Positions 1 through 6,481 are shown, counted from the first letter of the stretch. The stretch: DNA of 11,180 bases from Frondihabitans sp. (GCA_025464735.1 JAODMX010000044.1:1-11180), one strand, 5' to 3'. Notes: generated by a model from the sequence alone, not told the origin. Translations and numbers: made by a program.

Positions 1-54
1 TAGGTAAAGAAGTCTCCTTTCTCAAGCAATTTGTAACAAAGTAGGAAATGAAAC

Positions 55-444
55 ATGGTTAGAGATCGCAAGGATGTCAATTCCCGCTCTCACGAGTCCA
101 CGGCTCGCAAGGATCGTATAGGTCAAGTCATCTTCTTTGCTGTACTACTCGTCCTTCAGGTGATCATTTCTTTTTTCGCGTATTTTGTAGTTACCTTCCT
201 AGGAATGACGGGGGACAGCTGTGCGGGCCGGCAAGGTTCAGATGCGTGCAACTACGGTGTGCTGGATGCGATTCCCTTGATCATGTTCTACGGAAGCGTC
301 GTGGCCGTAGCAGTTTCCGTCGTCTGGGGTGTGGCGCGAGAACGTCATCGCAATGGAATCTGGTGGATTCCTTTAATCCCCACGGGGGCCGTGGTTGCAC
401 TAGCGTTCGGATGCGCCATCGCTGGTCAGACTGCGATTCCGTGA
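55..444 (+). CDS. Small three-helix membrane protein, unknown function
   Basis: I do not recognise this 129-residue protein. Seen: a basic, charged N-terminus (about residues 1-21), then three hydrophobic segments at about 22-48, 68-93 and 101-124. The positive-inside rule puts the N-terminus in the cytoplasm, so the loop between helices 1 and 2 would be external; it contains two cysteines (C56 and C65) that could form a disulfide. The ATG has an AGGAA ribosome site at 43-47 with 7-base spacing. Base use differs from the neighbours: GC is visibly lower and it uses AGA (61-63), ATA (118-120) and TTA (373-375), all rare in high-GC actinobacteria. This suggests recent acquisition or an orphan gene under weak codon selection. 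It is convergent with the MFS gene, 73 bases apart. No function can be assigned. Confidence 0.72.
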   Translation: MVRDRKDVNSRSHESTARKDRIGQVIFFAVLLVLQVIISFFAYFVVTFLGMTGDSCAGRQGSDACNYGVLDAIPLIMFYGSVVAVAVSVVWGVARERHRNGIWWIPLIPTGAVVALAFGCAIAGQTAIP

Positions 445-517
445 AAATCATCCGCTGTTTGCGCGCCCACCGAGTGGATCAGGTGGCCAATCTCGAGCCC
501 TGAGCCTGCCGCTACCC

Positions 518-1798
518 CTACATACCTGACCCGACCACCTCGGGTTCCTGCCGGAAGCGCCGAAGCGAGGGCGTCAGGATCCCGATCAGCACCGTTCCCA
601 CTCCCGCCGCGAGCCCGCCGACGACCATGCTGGTGCTGCCCGAGGTGGCCGCCGCGACCAGGCCCGCGCGAATGTTGCCGATCTGCGGGCCACCGGCACC
701 CACGACGTAGTCGAGCGCGTTGACGCGACCGCGGAACTCGTCGGGCGTGCCGCGCTGCACGATCGTTCCCCGCGCAATGACGCTCACGGCGTCCGATGCG
801 CCAGCGATGGCCAAGCACGGGATCGCGATCCAGAGCACGTTGATCGCACCGAAGGCAGCGAGCCCCAAGGCCCAGCCGAGGCCGGCGACGAGCATCACCC
901 AGCCGGGCTTGCGGGCGTGGCTGACCCGACCCGAGAGAGCGCCGGCAACCACCCCACCCACCGCGAGCGCCGGCAGGAACAGCCCGAGCGTGACCGGCGA
1001 GCCGCCGAACTTCTCCGAGTTGATCACGGGAAAGAGCGCGACGGGCATGGCCAGGACCGTGGCACTGAGGTCAGCGAGGAATGCTGCTGCCAGAACAGGT
1101 CGCTCGATCACGAGCCGGACCCCGGCCAGCAGGCTGTGCGCACCCCGCGTGGCGGCGGCGGCCGCGGCCGGGGCCGGCATCGACGGGAGACCGAACACGC
1201 CGTAGATCGCGGCGACGAAGGTGAGCGTGTCGAAGAGGAAGCAGCCGTCGACACCCCACGCGGCAATGGCGAGGCCGGCGACGAGGGGGCTTGCGAGCAG
1301 CGCCGCCTGGGCCTCGAGGTTGGTCAGGGCGAGGCCTGGGCCGAGCTGGTCGGGCGCCAGGATCCGGGGCAGGAAGGCTTTCGACGCGGGCGCCGCCACC
1401 GAGCTGAGCGCGCTCTGGAGAGCGATCAGAAGGTAGACGGGAACCAGGGTGTGTGTCCCGTGGATCACCGCCACCGCCAGGCCTGCCGACACCACGAGCT
1501 GGCCGACCCGGGCCACGAGCACGAGCCGGCGGCGGTCCATGCCATCGGCCAGGTGACCTCCGACGAGGGCGAAGACGAGGAGGGGCACGAACTGGGCGAG
1601 GCCGATCAGGCCGACGAGCGCGGAGTCGTGGGTGCGCGACCACACGTAGTAGAGCAGGGCGAACGAGGCGATCTGCGAGCCGAACGCGGAGAAGAGCGCG
1701 CCGATCCAGAATCTCCGGAACACCGGGTTCGCTCGGAGCGGCCGGAGATCGAGGAACACCCCGCGCCCACGCGAGCTGGTCGTGCTGTTGGAAGGCAT
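518..1798 (-). CDS. MFS transporter, EntS/MFS_3-like exporter
   Basis: A 426-residue major facilitator protein, the usual length for a 12-helix proton-coupled exporter of small molecules across the cytoplasmic membrane. Seen: alternating long hydrophobic segments over the whole length; a motif-A-like loop between helices 2 and 3 at about residues 80-91 (GGHLADGMDRRR); a central hydrophilic break near 205-220 with an alanine-rich stretch; and a late segment, RGTIVQRGTPDEFRGRVNAL, typical of the EntS-like MFS_3 group. It lies 40 bases downstream of a MarR gene on the same strand, which suggests ligand-controlled efflux. The substrate cannot be read from sequence; a drug, siderophore or own metabolite are all possible. 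The ATG at 1798 lacks a Shine-Dalgarno site but sits exactly 6 bases after a TATTGT box, compatible with a leaderless mRNA. An internal GTG about 13 codons in is an alternative start. Confidence 0.9.
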   Translation of the reverse strand: MPSNSTTSSRGRGVFLDLRPLRANPVFRRFWIGALFSAFGSQIASFALLYYVWSRTHDSALVGLIGLAQFVPLLVFALVGGHLADGMDRRRLVLVARVGQLVVSAGLAVAVIHGTHTLVPVYLLIALQSALSSVAAPASKAFLPRILAPDQLGPGLALTNLEAQAALLASPLVAGLAIAAWGVDGCFLFDTLTFVAAIYGVFGLPSMPAPAAAAAATRGAHSLLAGVRLVIERPVLAAAFLADLSATVLAMPVALFPVINSEKFGGSPVTLGLFLPALAVGGVVAGALSGRVSHARKPGWVMLVAGLGWALGLAAFGAINVLWIAIPCLAIAGASDAVSVIARGTIVQRGTPDEFRGRVNALDYVVGAGGPQIGNIRAGLVAAATSGSTSMVVGGLAAGVGTVLIGILTPSLRRFRQEPEVVGSGM

Positions 1799-1804
1799 TC
1801 GAGA

Positions 1805-1842
1805 ACAATAACAGCACTTACATAATTGACGACAGTGCTTAC
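1805..1842 (-). promoter_or_regulatory. Candidate leaderless promoter with repeated operator before the MFS gene
   Basis: On the minus strand the AT-rich gap holds two near-identical 10-mers, GTAAGCACTG (1842-1833) and GTAAGTGCTG (1821-1812). They match at 8 of 10 bases and lie exactly 21 bases apart, about two helical turns. Their cores AGCACT and AGTGCT are also inverted copies of each other. Between and after them is a candidate promoter: TCGTCA (1832-1827, 4 of 6 to TTGACA), 16 bases, then TATTGT (1810-1805), then 6 bases to the ATG. The first repeat overlaps the stop codon of the MarR gene. That this MarR binds here is inference. Confidence 0.4.
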
Positions 1843-2360
1843 GAACTGTCGGCGGACAGCTCGAGCTGATCTCGGATCCGGTCCGCGAACGTCCGCCTCT
1901 CGAGTGCCGCTTTCAGGTCCGTCACCAGCGTCGAGAGGGGATACGGCGTCTCAGCTTCGAGGGCCGCGATCGCGGCCTCCGTCGCGTTCCATTCCGCCCG
2001 CAGGAGGGGCACGGCCGATCGTCCCCTGTCGGTCAGCTCGACCATCCGACTTCGCGCGTCCTCCCCCGGGGTCGAGCGGATGAGTCCCTCGTTCCGCATC
2101 GCGGCCACGGTCTGGCTCATCGCCGAGTGTGTGACGTCGACCTCGCGCGCCAGCTCCCGAATGCTCAGCGGCCCCTTGTCGAGAAACAGCAGGGTCATGC
2201 TGAAGCGCGGCCGAACCCCGACGATTCCGAGGTCGTCGTAGATCTCCGAAATCCCGGCATCCATCACAGCGTAGATTTCGCGCATGCCGCGCCACGCGCT
2301 CGGCAGAGCGTCACGCTGCGGAGTGCCGCTCGGCTCGTCGACACTGCGGGCATCGGGCAT
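1839..2360 (-). CDS. MarR family transcriptional regulator (exporter-linked)
   Basis: A winged-helix DNA-binding regulator of the MarR family. Members act as dimers and usually release DNA when a small phenolic, drug or oxidant binds. Seen (numbered from the chosen Met, 173 residues): helix-turn-helix at about 64-92 with SIRELAREVDVTHSAMSQTV, a charged wing at about 98-110 (PGEDARSRMVEL), and flanking helices that would form the dimer domain. The C-terminal helix is longer than in many MarR proteins. Start choice: an upstream in-frame ATG at 2378 lacks a good ribosome site, whereas the ATG at 2360 has GGTGG four bases upstream; both are possible. It lies 42 bases after the amidotransferase gene and 40 before the MFS exporter, all on one strand. 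The exporter is its most likely target. The ligand is unknown. Confidence 0.88.
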   Translation of the reverse strand: MPDARSVDEPSGTPQRDALPSAWRGMREIYAVMDAGISEIYDDLGIVGVRPRFSMTLLFLDKGPLSIRELAREVDVTHSAMSQTVAAMRNEGLIRSTPGEDARSRMVELTDRGRSAVPLLRAEWNATEAAIAALEAETPYPLSTLVTDLKAALERRTFADRIRDQLELSADSS

Positions 2361-2402
2361 CCCGCCACCATAAAGCATGACCCGCTGGCGCGCGCGGGCG
2401 GC

Positions 2403-3215
2403 TCAACCGAGCGGCCGCGACGAGACGATCCGCAGCCCCTGGTCGACGTGCACCAGCTCACCCGGCTCGAACGCCCGCCAGCCGGGGTCGTCGTCGAGCC
2501 GCTCACTCGCCACCACGACAGCAGGGCGCTCGCTCAACTCGGGCGCGCGGGCGGCCAGGTGCGATCCGGAGGCATCGAGCCCCCCGGATCCTGGGCCTCC
2601 TGCCCGTGCACCCCCGGCCCCACGATCAAGAACAAACAGCGTGTCGGCCTCGGGGTAGCGGAACGCCCAGAGGTCGGTCGGCGTGATCAAGACGAAGTTC
2701 ACCGAGACGACCTCGAGGTTCGCAACGATCCAAGCGAGGGCCGCCTGAATCCCAGCGCCAAGGTCGCCGGAGGCCTTTCGAGTCTCGGCGGTGATCAGGG
2801 CGAAGACGCGCTCGCTGTCGGTATCGCCCTGGACAAGGCTCGACCCGTCTCGCTCCGCAAGATGCGACTCGAGGAGACCGAGGTCGCCCACCACACCGTT
2901 GTGAGCGAAGAGCCTGCCGTCGAGCAGGAACGGGTGAGTATTCGCGGCGAGCATGCCCCCGTTGGTCGCGTGTCGGACGTGGGCGACGAACGTCGTACCG
3001 CGCAGGGTGTGGGCGGTGGCTGCGAACTCGGGATCCTGCCAAGCCGCCAAGGGCGCCTTCTCGACATCCGGGCTGCCGTCGGGCCCAAAGGTGCCGATAC
3101 CGAAACCGTCACGATTCGCGTGGCTCTGCGCCTCCAAGCTGTCGGGCGCATCGACCAACCAGAACTCGGCCGTGGTGGGGCGGGCGCCCGTGTGCATCCC
3201 GAACAGTCGACACAT
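2403..3215 (-). CDS. Class II glutamine amidotransferase (YafJ-like)
   Basis: An N-terminal-nucleophile glutaminase domain that in known enzymes frees ammonia from glutamine and passes it to an acceptor. Seen in the 270 residues: MCRLFG at the N-terminus, so Cys2 becomes the nucleophile after Met removal; NRDGFGIG at 34-41; HVRHAT at 79-84 (Arg binding the glutamine carboxylate); NTHPF at 92-96; AHNG at 104-107 (oxyanion-hole Asn and Gly); and GDTDSE at 130-135. All catalytic landmarks are intact. There is no fused synthase domain, so it is a stand-alone YafJ-type protein whose acceptor is unknown. A glycine-rich insert at about 199-213 looks like a flexible loop. GAGGAG five bases before the ATG is a strong ribosome site. 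It sits between two MarR genes with short gaps (49 and 24-42 bases), so it may be co-transcribed with them. EgtC was considered but no ergothioneine genes are nearby. Confidence 0.9.
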   Translation of the reverse strand: MCRLFGMHTGARPTTAEFWLVDAPDSLEAQSHANRDGFGIGTFGPDGSPDVEKAPLAAWQDPEFAATAHTLRGTTFVAHVRHATNGGMLAANTHPFLLDGRLFAHNGVVGDLGLLESHLAERDGSSLVQGDTDSERVFALITAETRKASGDLGAGIQAALAWIVANLEVVSVNFVLITPTDLWAFRYPEADTLFVLDRGAGGARAGGPGSGGLDASGSHLAARAPELSERPAVVVASERLDDDPGWRAFEPGELVHVDQGLRIVSSRPLG

Positions 3216-3264
3216 GCGTTCTCCTCGCGTCGCGCCCAGTCTGCTCCAGCAGTTCGGCGAGCGC

Positions 3265-3699
3265 TCAACTCCTCCGCGCCACCGCCGACGTCAGCTCCTG
3301 CAGGAGGCGCGGGACAGAGGCCAGCGCCCTCCGGTCGGCCGGGGGGAGGTCGCTGAGGGCGGCGGCGATGACCGTCGCGCGCGCGCTGCGGCCTCGTTCT
3401 AGCGCGGCCTTCCCCTCACGGGTCACGGAGACGCGCCACACTCGACCATCTGTGGCATCGCGCTCGCGCACCACGAAACCGCGCTCCTCGAGGTCGGCAA
3501 CGGTGGCGCTCATGCTCTGATGCTTGACCAGGCGGGAGCGCGCGAGCTCGGCGACCGTCTGGGGTTCGCCGTCGAGGGAACGGAGAGCGTCGAGGGCGCT
3601 GGTCGAGAGGTCGTCCGCGATGGTCCGCACCACCCGGACGAACTCACCGAGCGACGCTCGGAGCTCTTCGGCGAGCACGATTCCGCTGTCGTCGTTCAC
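3265..3699 (-). CDS. MarR family transcriptional regulator (hydrolase-linked)
   Basis: A second MarR-type winged-helix regulator of 144 residues, the standard family length. Seen: dimer helix at about 8-33, recognition region at about 47-72 (TVAELARSRLVKHQSMSATV), wing at about 79-91 containing DATDGRVWRV with the conserved Asp-x-x-Asp-x-Arg pattern, and closing helices rich in Ala, Leu and Arg. Start choice: GTG at 3699 has GGGAGG seven bases upstream, a near-ideal ribosome site; the ATG five codons earlier (3714) lacks one and would place the GGGAGG inside the gene. It is divergent from the metal-dependent hydrolase at 3815 with a palindrome between them, so it probably represses that gene and itself. 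It also leads the minus-strand block that continues into the amidotransferase gene, 49 bases on. It resembles the other MarR here only at family level, so it is not a recent duplicate. Confidence 0.9.
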   Translation of the reverse strand: MNDDSGIVLAEELRASLGEFVRVVRTIADDLSTSALDALRSLDGEPQTVAELARSRLVKHQSMSATVADLEERGFVVRERDATDGRVWRVSVTREGKAALERGRSARATVIAAALSDLPPADRRALASVPRLLQELTSAVARRS

Positions 3700-3769
3700 G
3701 TCGTCGCCTCCCATTGCTCATCTGCCGTTGCTCAGCAGGCCGTCTCCGTCGAACTGTGCGACCTCATCA

Positions 3770-3800
3770 AACTGTACAGTTAGACTGTAGACATTGTCCA
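3770..3800 (-). promoter_or_regulatory. Divergent control region: perfect 12-bp palindrome in a candidate promoter
   Basis: AACTGTACAGTT (3770-3781) is a perfect palindrome. ACTGTA recurs at 3784-3789 and AACTGT at 3752-3757. On the minus strand TGGACA (3800-3795, 5 of 6 to the -35 consensus), an 18-base spacer and TACAGT (3776-3771) form a plausible housekeeping promoter for the MarR gene; the palindrome covers its -10. Bound regulator would block this promoter and, being about 35 bases before the hydrolase ATG, probably the divergent one too. No clear plus-strand -35 is visible. The binding protein is inferred from position. Confidence 0.55.
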
Positions 3801-3814
3801 CGGAAGGAAGCTCG

Positions 3815-4453
3815 ATGCAGCTCACCAAATACGCCCACGCGACCGTCACCCTCGAAAACGACAGCAAGACCCTCCTCCTCGACCCGGGAGTGTTCGCCGG
3901 CAACGCGGCAGATCTCCTCGCGACGGCCGACGCCGTGCTCATCACGCACGACCACGCTGACCACTTCGACAAAGAGCCGATCGTGAGAGCCCTCGACGCT
4001 CGCCCTGAGCTCGTCGTCTACGGCCCCGAGACGATCGTCGAAGCGCTCGACCGCGGTGACCAGGTCGTTGCCGTCCACGCCGGCGATCAACTCATCGTCG
4101 CCGGCTTCGACGTCGCCGCCTTCGGCGAGAAGCACGCCACCATCCACGCCGACATTCCCGTCACCGACAACGTCGGCTACCTCGTCAACGGCAAGGTCTT
4201 CCACCCCGGTGACGCCTACCTCGTCCCGGGCGTCGAAGTCGAGACGCTGCTCGTTCCGACGAGCGGCCCCTGGGCGAAACTGAGCGAGGCCGTGGACTAC
4301 GTGCGCGAGGTGAAACCCGCCCGTCTCGTCCAGATCCACGAGGCGCTGCTGAGCGAGATCGGCCAGCAGTCGACCGCGACCATGCTCGGCGAGCAGGGCC
4401 TGACCGGCATCCCGATGACCCTTCTGGCCGAGGGCGAGAGTCTGGCCGTCTGA
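3815..4453 (+). CDS. Metal-dependent hydrolase, metallo-beta-lactamase fold (UlaG-like)
   Basis: A 212-residue MBL-fold hydrolase, the compact single-domain size of the UlaG/UPF0173 group, which contains ascorbate-6-phosphate lactonase and many uncharacterised hydrolases. Seen: an N-terminal strand region with LLLDPG at about 20-25; the metal motif HDHADH at 45-50; a further His candidate at 111 (KHATIHAD); HPGD at 130-133, supplying the bridging Asp; and H175 (QIHEA), the usual last ligand. A two-metal site is therefore complete. No signal peptide, so cytoplasmic. Start: ATG at 3815 follows GGAAGGAAG (3802-3810); an in-frame TTG at 3794 was rejected because that ribosome site would then lie inside the gene. 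The divergent MarR gene and its palindrome suggest ligand-induced expression. A strong hairpin ends the unit. The substrate is unknown; a lactone, thioester or nucleotide ester are all conceivable. Confidence 0.9.
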   Translation: MQLTKYAHATVTLENDSKTLLLDPGVFAGNAADLLATADAVLITHDHADHFDKEPIVRALDARPELVVYGPETIVEALDRGDQVVAVHAGDQLIVAGFDVAAFGEKHATIHADIPVTDNVGYLVNGKVFHPGDAYLVPGVEVETLLVPTSGPWAKLSEAVDYVREVKPARLVQIHEALLSEIGQQSTATMLGEQGLTGIPMTLLAEGESLAV

Positions 4454-4454
4454 T

Positions 4455-4502
4455 CCGTCTTCCGCGCGGCGAGGCAGGGCCCGCCTCCCGCGCGGAAGAC
4501 GG
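4455..4502 (+). terminator. Strong hairpin terminator after the hydrolase gene
   Basis: Directly after the TGA, CCGTCTTCCGCGCGG (4455-4469) pairs perfectly with CCGCGCGGAAGACGG (4488-4502). The stem continues through GAGGC/GCCTC (4471-4475 with 4483-4487), with one bulged C at 4470 and a 7-base loop, giving 20 base pairs. No U-tract follows, which is common for actinobacterial hairpin terminators. It isolates the hydrolase from the DUF4383-NDH-2 unit. Confidence 0.8.
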
Positions 4503-4547
4503 CCCGATCGACGGATAAGGTATCCAGAGACGAGAGGATCATCACCC

Positions 4548-5042
4548 ATGAGCACGACGACCACCACACGAACCCAGACCGGCCCGGTGACGCAGCCCGC
4601 TCAAGGTGCTGTCGTCGTCGTCGGCGTCTTCCTCATCGTGATCGGCATCATCGGGTTCATCCCCGGCATCACCACCGGAGTCGACAAGATCACGTTCGGT
4701 GGGCCGTTCTCCGGGGCCTTGGTCTTCAACATCTTCCAGACCTCCGTGCTGCAGAACGCCGTGCACATCCTCCTCGGCCTCGCCGCATTCGGGGCCGCCC
4801 GCAAGCGCGCTTCGTCGACCCTGTACCTCCTCGGCATGAGCACTCTGTTCTTCGGCTTCTGGCTCTACGGCCTGCTGTTCAACGGCTCGTTCGCCGGCAA
4901 CATCTTCCCGTTCAACTACCCCGACTATGCCTTTAACGTCAGCATGGGTTTCGCTCTGATGATCCTCGCTGCCGCAACCAGCAGCCTCGCCCTCAAGGGC
5001 ACCAAATACGACGACGACGACAGTTACGGCCTCTTCAGCTGA
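4548..5042 (+). CDS. DUF4383 domain-containing four-helix membrane protein
   Basis: A 164-residue integral membrane protein matching the DUF4383 pattern, a family common in actinobacteria without a known biochemical role. Seen: a Thr/Gln-rich cytoplasmic-looking N-terminus (1-18); hydrophobic segments at about 19-43, 67-85, 90-113 and 128-149; the family-typical sequence before and in helix 2, FQTSVLQNAVHILLGLAAFG at about 63-82, including the Asn-x-x-His; and an acidic C-terminal tail with four consecutive Asp. The ribosome site GAGAGG (4532-4537) is 10 bases from the ATG, slightly long. A TAAGGT box at 4516-4521 could be a -10 element, but no convincing -35 precedes it. The NDH-2 gene starts 22 bases downstream, so the two are very likely co-transcribed. 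A role beside the dehydrogenase at the membrane is inference from this linkage only. Confidence 0.88.
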   Translation: MSTTTTTRTQTGPVTQPAQGAVVVVGVFLIVIGIIGFIPGITTGVDKITFGGPFSGALVFNIFQTSVLQNAVHILLGLAAFGAARKRASSTLYLLGMSTLFFGFWLYGLLFNGSFAGNIFPFNYPDYAFNVSMGFALMILAAATSSLALKGTKYDDDDSYGLFS

Positions 5043-5064
5043 CGACCACCCGACAGGAGACCGC

Positions 5065-6321
5065 ATGAGCACCAGCCCCCACGACCTCCCCCACATCGTC
5101 ATCGTCGGCGGTGGATTCGCCGGAGTGGCGACCCTCAAGGCCTTGAAGGACGCCCCGGTCCGGGTCACCCTGATCGACCGCCACGTCTACAACATGTTCC
5201 AGCCGCTTCTCTACCAGGTGGCGACGGGCGGTCTCAACGCCGGAGACGTCACCTACTTCCTGCGCAGCCTCCGCAGCCGCCAGCCGAACGCCAACTTCCA
5301 GCACGGTCTGCTGAGAAAGATCGACTCGACCTCGCGTGTCATCACGCTGGCCGACGGCGAAGAGATCGGCTACGACGCTCTCATCCTTGCCACCGGCGTC
5401 AACACGAACTACTTCGGCACTCCGGGCGCGAAGGAGTACGCGAAGTCGATGTATTCGCGGTCTCAGGCGCTCCGGATCCGCGACGAACTCTTCACCCAGC
5501 TCGAGAAGGCGGCCGTCCGCGAAGACACCACCGAGGTGCGAGTCGTCATCGTCGGCGGTGGCTCGACCGGCGTCGAGATGGCCGGCGCTCTCGCCGAGCT
5601 CCGCGACCAGGCCCTGATCTCCGCCTACCCCGAGATCGACCGGAAGAGCATCACGATCACCCTCGTCCACCGCAGCGGTGAACTGCTCAAACCGTTCGCA
5701 CCGCGGCTCCGGCGCTACGCCGAGGCATCGCTCCGCAAGCGTCACGTCGAGCTGCGCCTCAACACCGGCGTCGAAGAGGTCCTGAAGAACGGCGTCAAAG
5801 TCGCGGGCGGGGCGATCATCCCGGCCGAGGTCGTGATCTGGGCCACCGGCGTGACCGCGCACAGCGAGGTCGCCGAATGGGGTCTCGAGCAGGGCCAGGG
5901 CGGCCGGATCCTGGTCGGAGGAGATCTCCGCGTCAAGGGCCACGACCGCATCTTCGCAATCGGCGACATCGCGCTCACACCGAATCCCCTCGACCAGCTC
6001 GCCCAGCCGGCGCTGCAGGGCGGGGTGCACACGGCCGAGCAGGTCCTGCGCGTGCTCGAGGGCAAGCCGACCCGCGCCTTCCGCTACCGCGACCGGGGCA
6101 CGATGGCGACGATCGGGCGGCACGCCGCGGTCGCCCAGCTGCGCGGGGGCATCACGCTCACCGGTGTGCCCGCCTGGTACACCTGGATCCTGATCCACAT
6201 CTACAGCCTCCTTGGCAACAGCAACCGGATCACGACCATGGCGCACTTCATCTCGCGGTACGCCTGGTTCGCGTACCGCCGCGCGGTTCCCATCGTGGGC
6301 GACGTGCGCCCGGTGAAGTAG
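5065..6321 (+). CDS. ndh: Type II NADH dehydrogenase (NDH-2)
   Basis: A 418-residue FAD enzyme that oxidises NADH and reduces membrane quinone without pumping protons. Seen: FAD-binding dinucleotide fold at the N-terminus (GGGFAG at 15-20, acidic end of strand 2 at LIDRH, about 37); ATGVN around 110-113; the NAD-binding fold GGGSTG at about 164-169; the second FAD motif FAIGD at 297-301; and AQPALQ at 313-318, which fits the AQxAxQ quinone-site signature of NDH-2. The C-terminus (about 368-412) has aromatic amphipathic segments with basic residues, the expected membrane anchor, and no N-terminal signal. Length is typical of bacterial NDH-2. AGGAG lies 5 bases before the ATG. It is co-directional with the DUF4383 gene 22 bases upstream and convergent with mntR. 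Other quinone-reducing flavoproteins such as sulfide:quinone reductase are less likely given the AQxAxQ motif. Confidence 0.92.
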   Translation: MSTSPHDLPHIVIVGGGFAGVATLKALKDAPVRVTLIDRHVYNMFQPLLYQVATGGLNAGDVTYFLRSLRSRQPNANFQHGLLRKIDSTSRVITLADGEEIGYDALILATGVNTNYFGTPGAKEYAKSMYSRSQALRIRDELFTQLEKAAVREDTTEVRVVIVGGGSTGVEMAGALAELRDQALISAYPEIDRKSITITLVHRSGELLKPFAPRLRRYAEASLRKRHVELRLNTGVEEVLKNGVKVAGGAIIPAEVVIWATGVTAHSEVAEWGLEQGQGGRILVGGDLRVKGHDRIFAIGDIALTPNPLDQLAQPALQGGVHTAEQVLRVLEGKPTRAFRYRDRGTMATIGRHAAVAQLRGGITLTGVPAWYTWILIHIYSLLGNSNRITTMAHFISRYAWFAYRRAVPIVGDVRPVK

Positions 6322-6423
6322 CACGGCGTCCGCGTCGAGGACGTCCCCACGCCCTGGGAGTCGCGCGCCTGACCCCGGTCGCGCGGCGGGTCTCGGCGGG
6401 TCACGTCGCGATTGAGGCAATAA

Positions 6424-6443
6424 CGTCGCGCATTTCCGCGACG
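6424..6443. terminator. Hairpin between convergent ndh and mntR
   Basis: CGTCGCG (6424-6430) and CGCGACG (6437-6443) form a perfect 7-bp stem with a 6-base loop, CATTTC. A second copy of CGTCGCG at 6404-6410 could pair with the same right arm. It lies in the 160-base gap between converging genes, where a bidirectional terminator is expected. No U-tract is present on either strand. The rest of this gap shows no open frame or other signal I can support. Confidence 0.45.
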
Positions 6444-6481
6444 CTACCGTCACATCGGCGAAGGCACTCCGGGCGGGCGCG

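Noticed and set aside
445..517. Possible terminator between the first gene and the MFS gene
   Set aside because: Only a 5-bp CCACC/GGTGG pairing with a 10-base loop is visible, too weak to call.
917..1825. A 302-codon plus-strand open frame opposite the MFS gene
   Set aside because: The product is a Glu/Arg/Gly-rich shadow of the transporter with no recognisable fold.
2403..3215. Amidotransferase as ergothioneine enzyme EgtC
   Set aside because: The fold is shared, but no egtA, egtB, egtD or egtE gene is nearby and the N-terminus does not look EgtC-specific.
2127..3356. A 409-codon plus-strand open frame across the amidotransferase and MarR genes
   Set aside because: It runs opposite to three genes with clear motifs, has low-complexity composition and no ribosome site.
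3794..3814. TTG start for the MBL hydrolase
   Set aside because: The strong GGAAGGAAG ribosome site lies inside this extension and points to the ATG at 3815.
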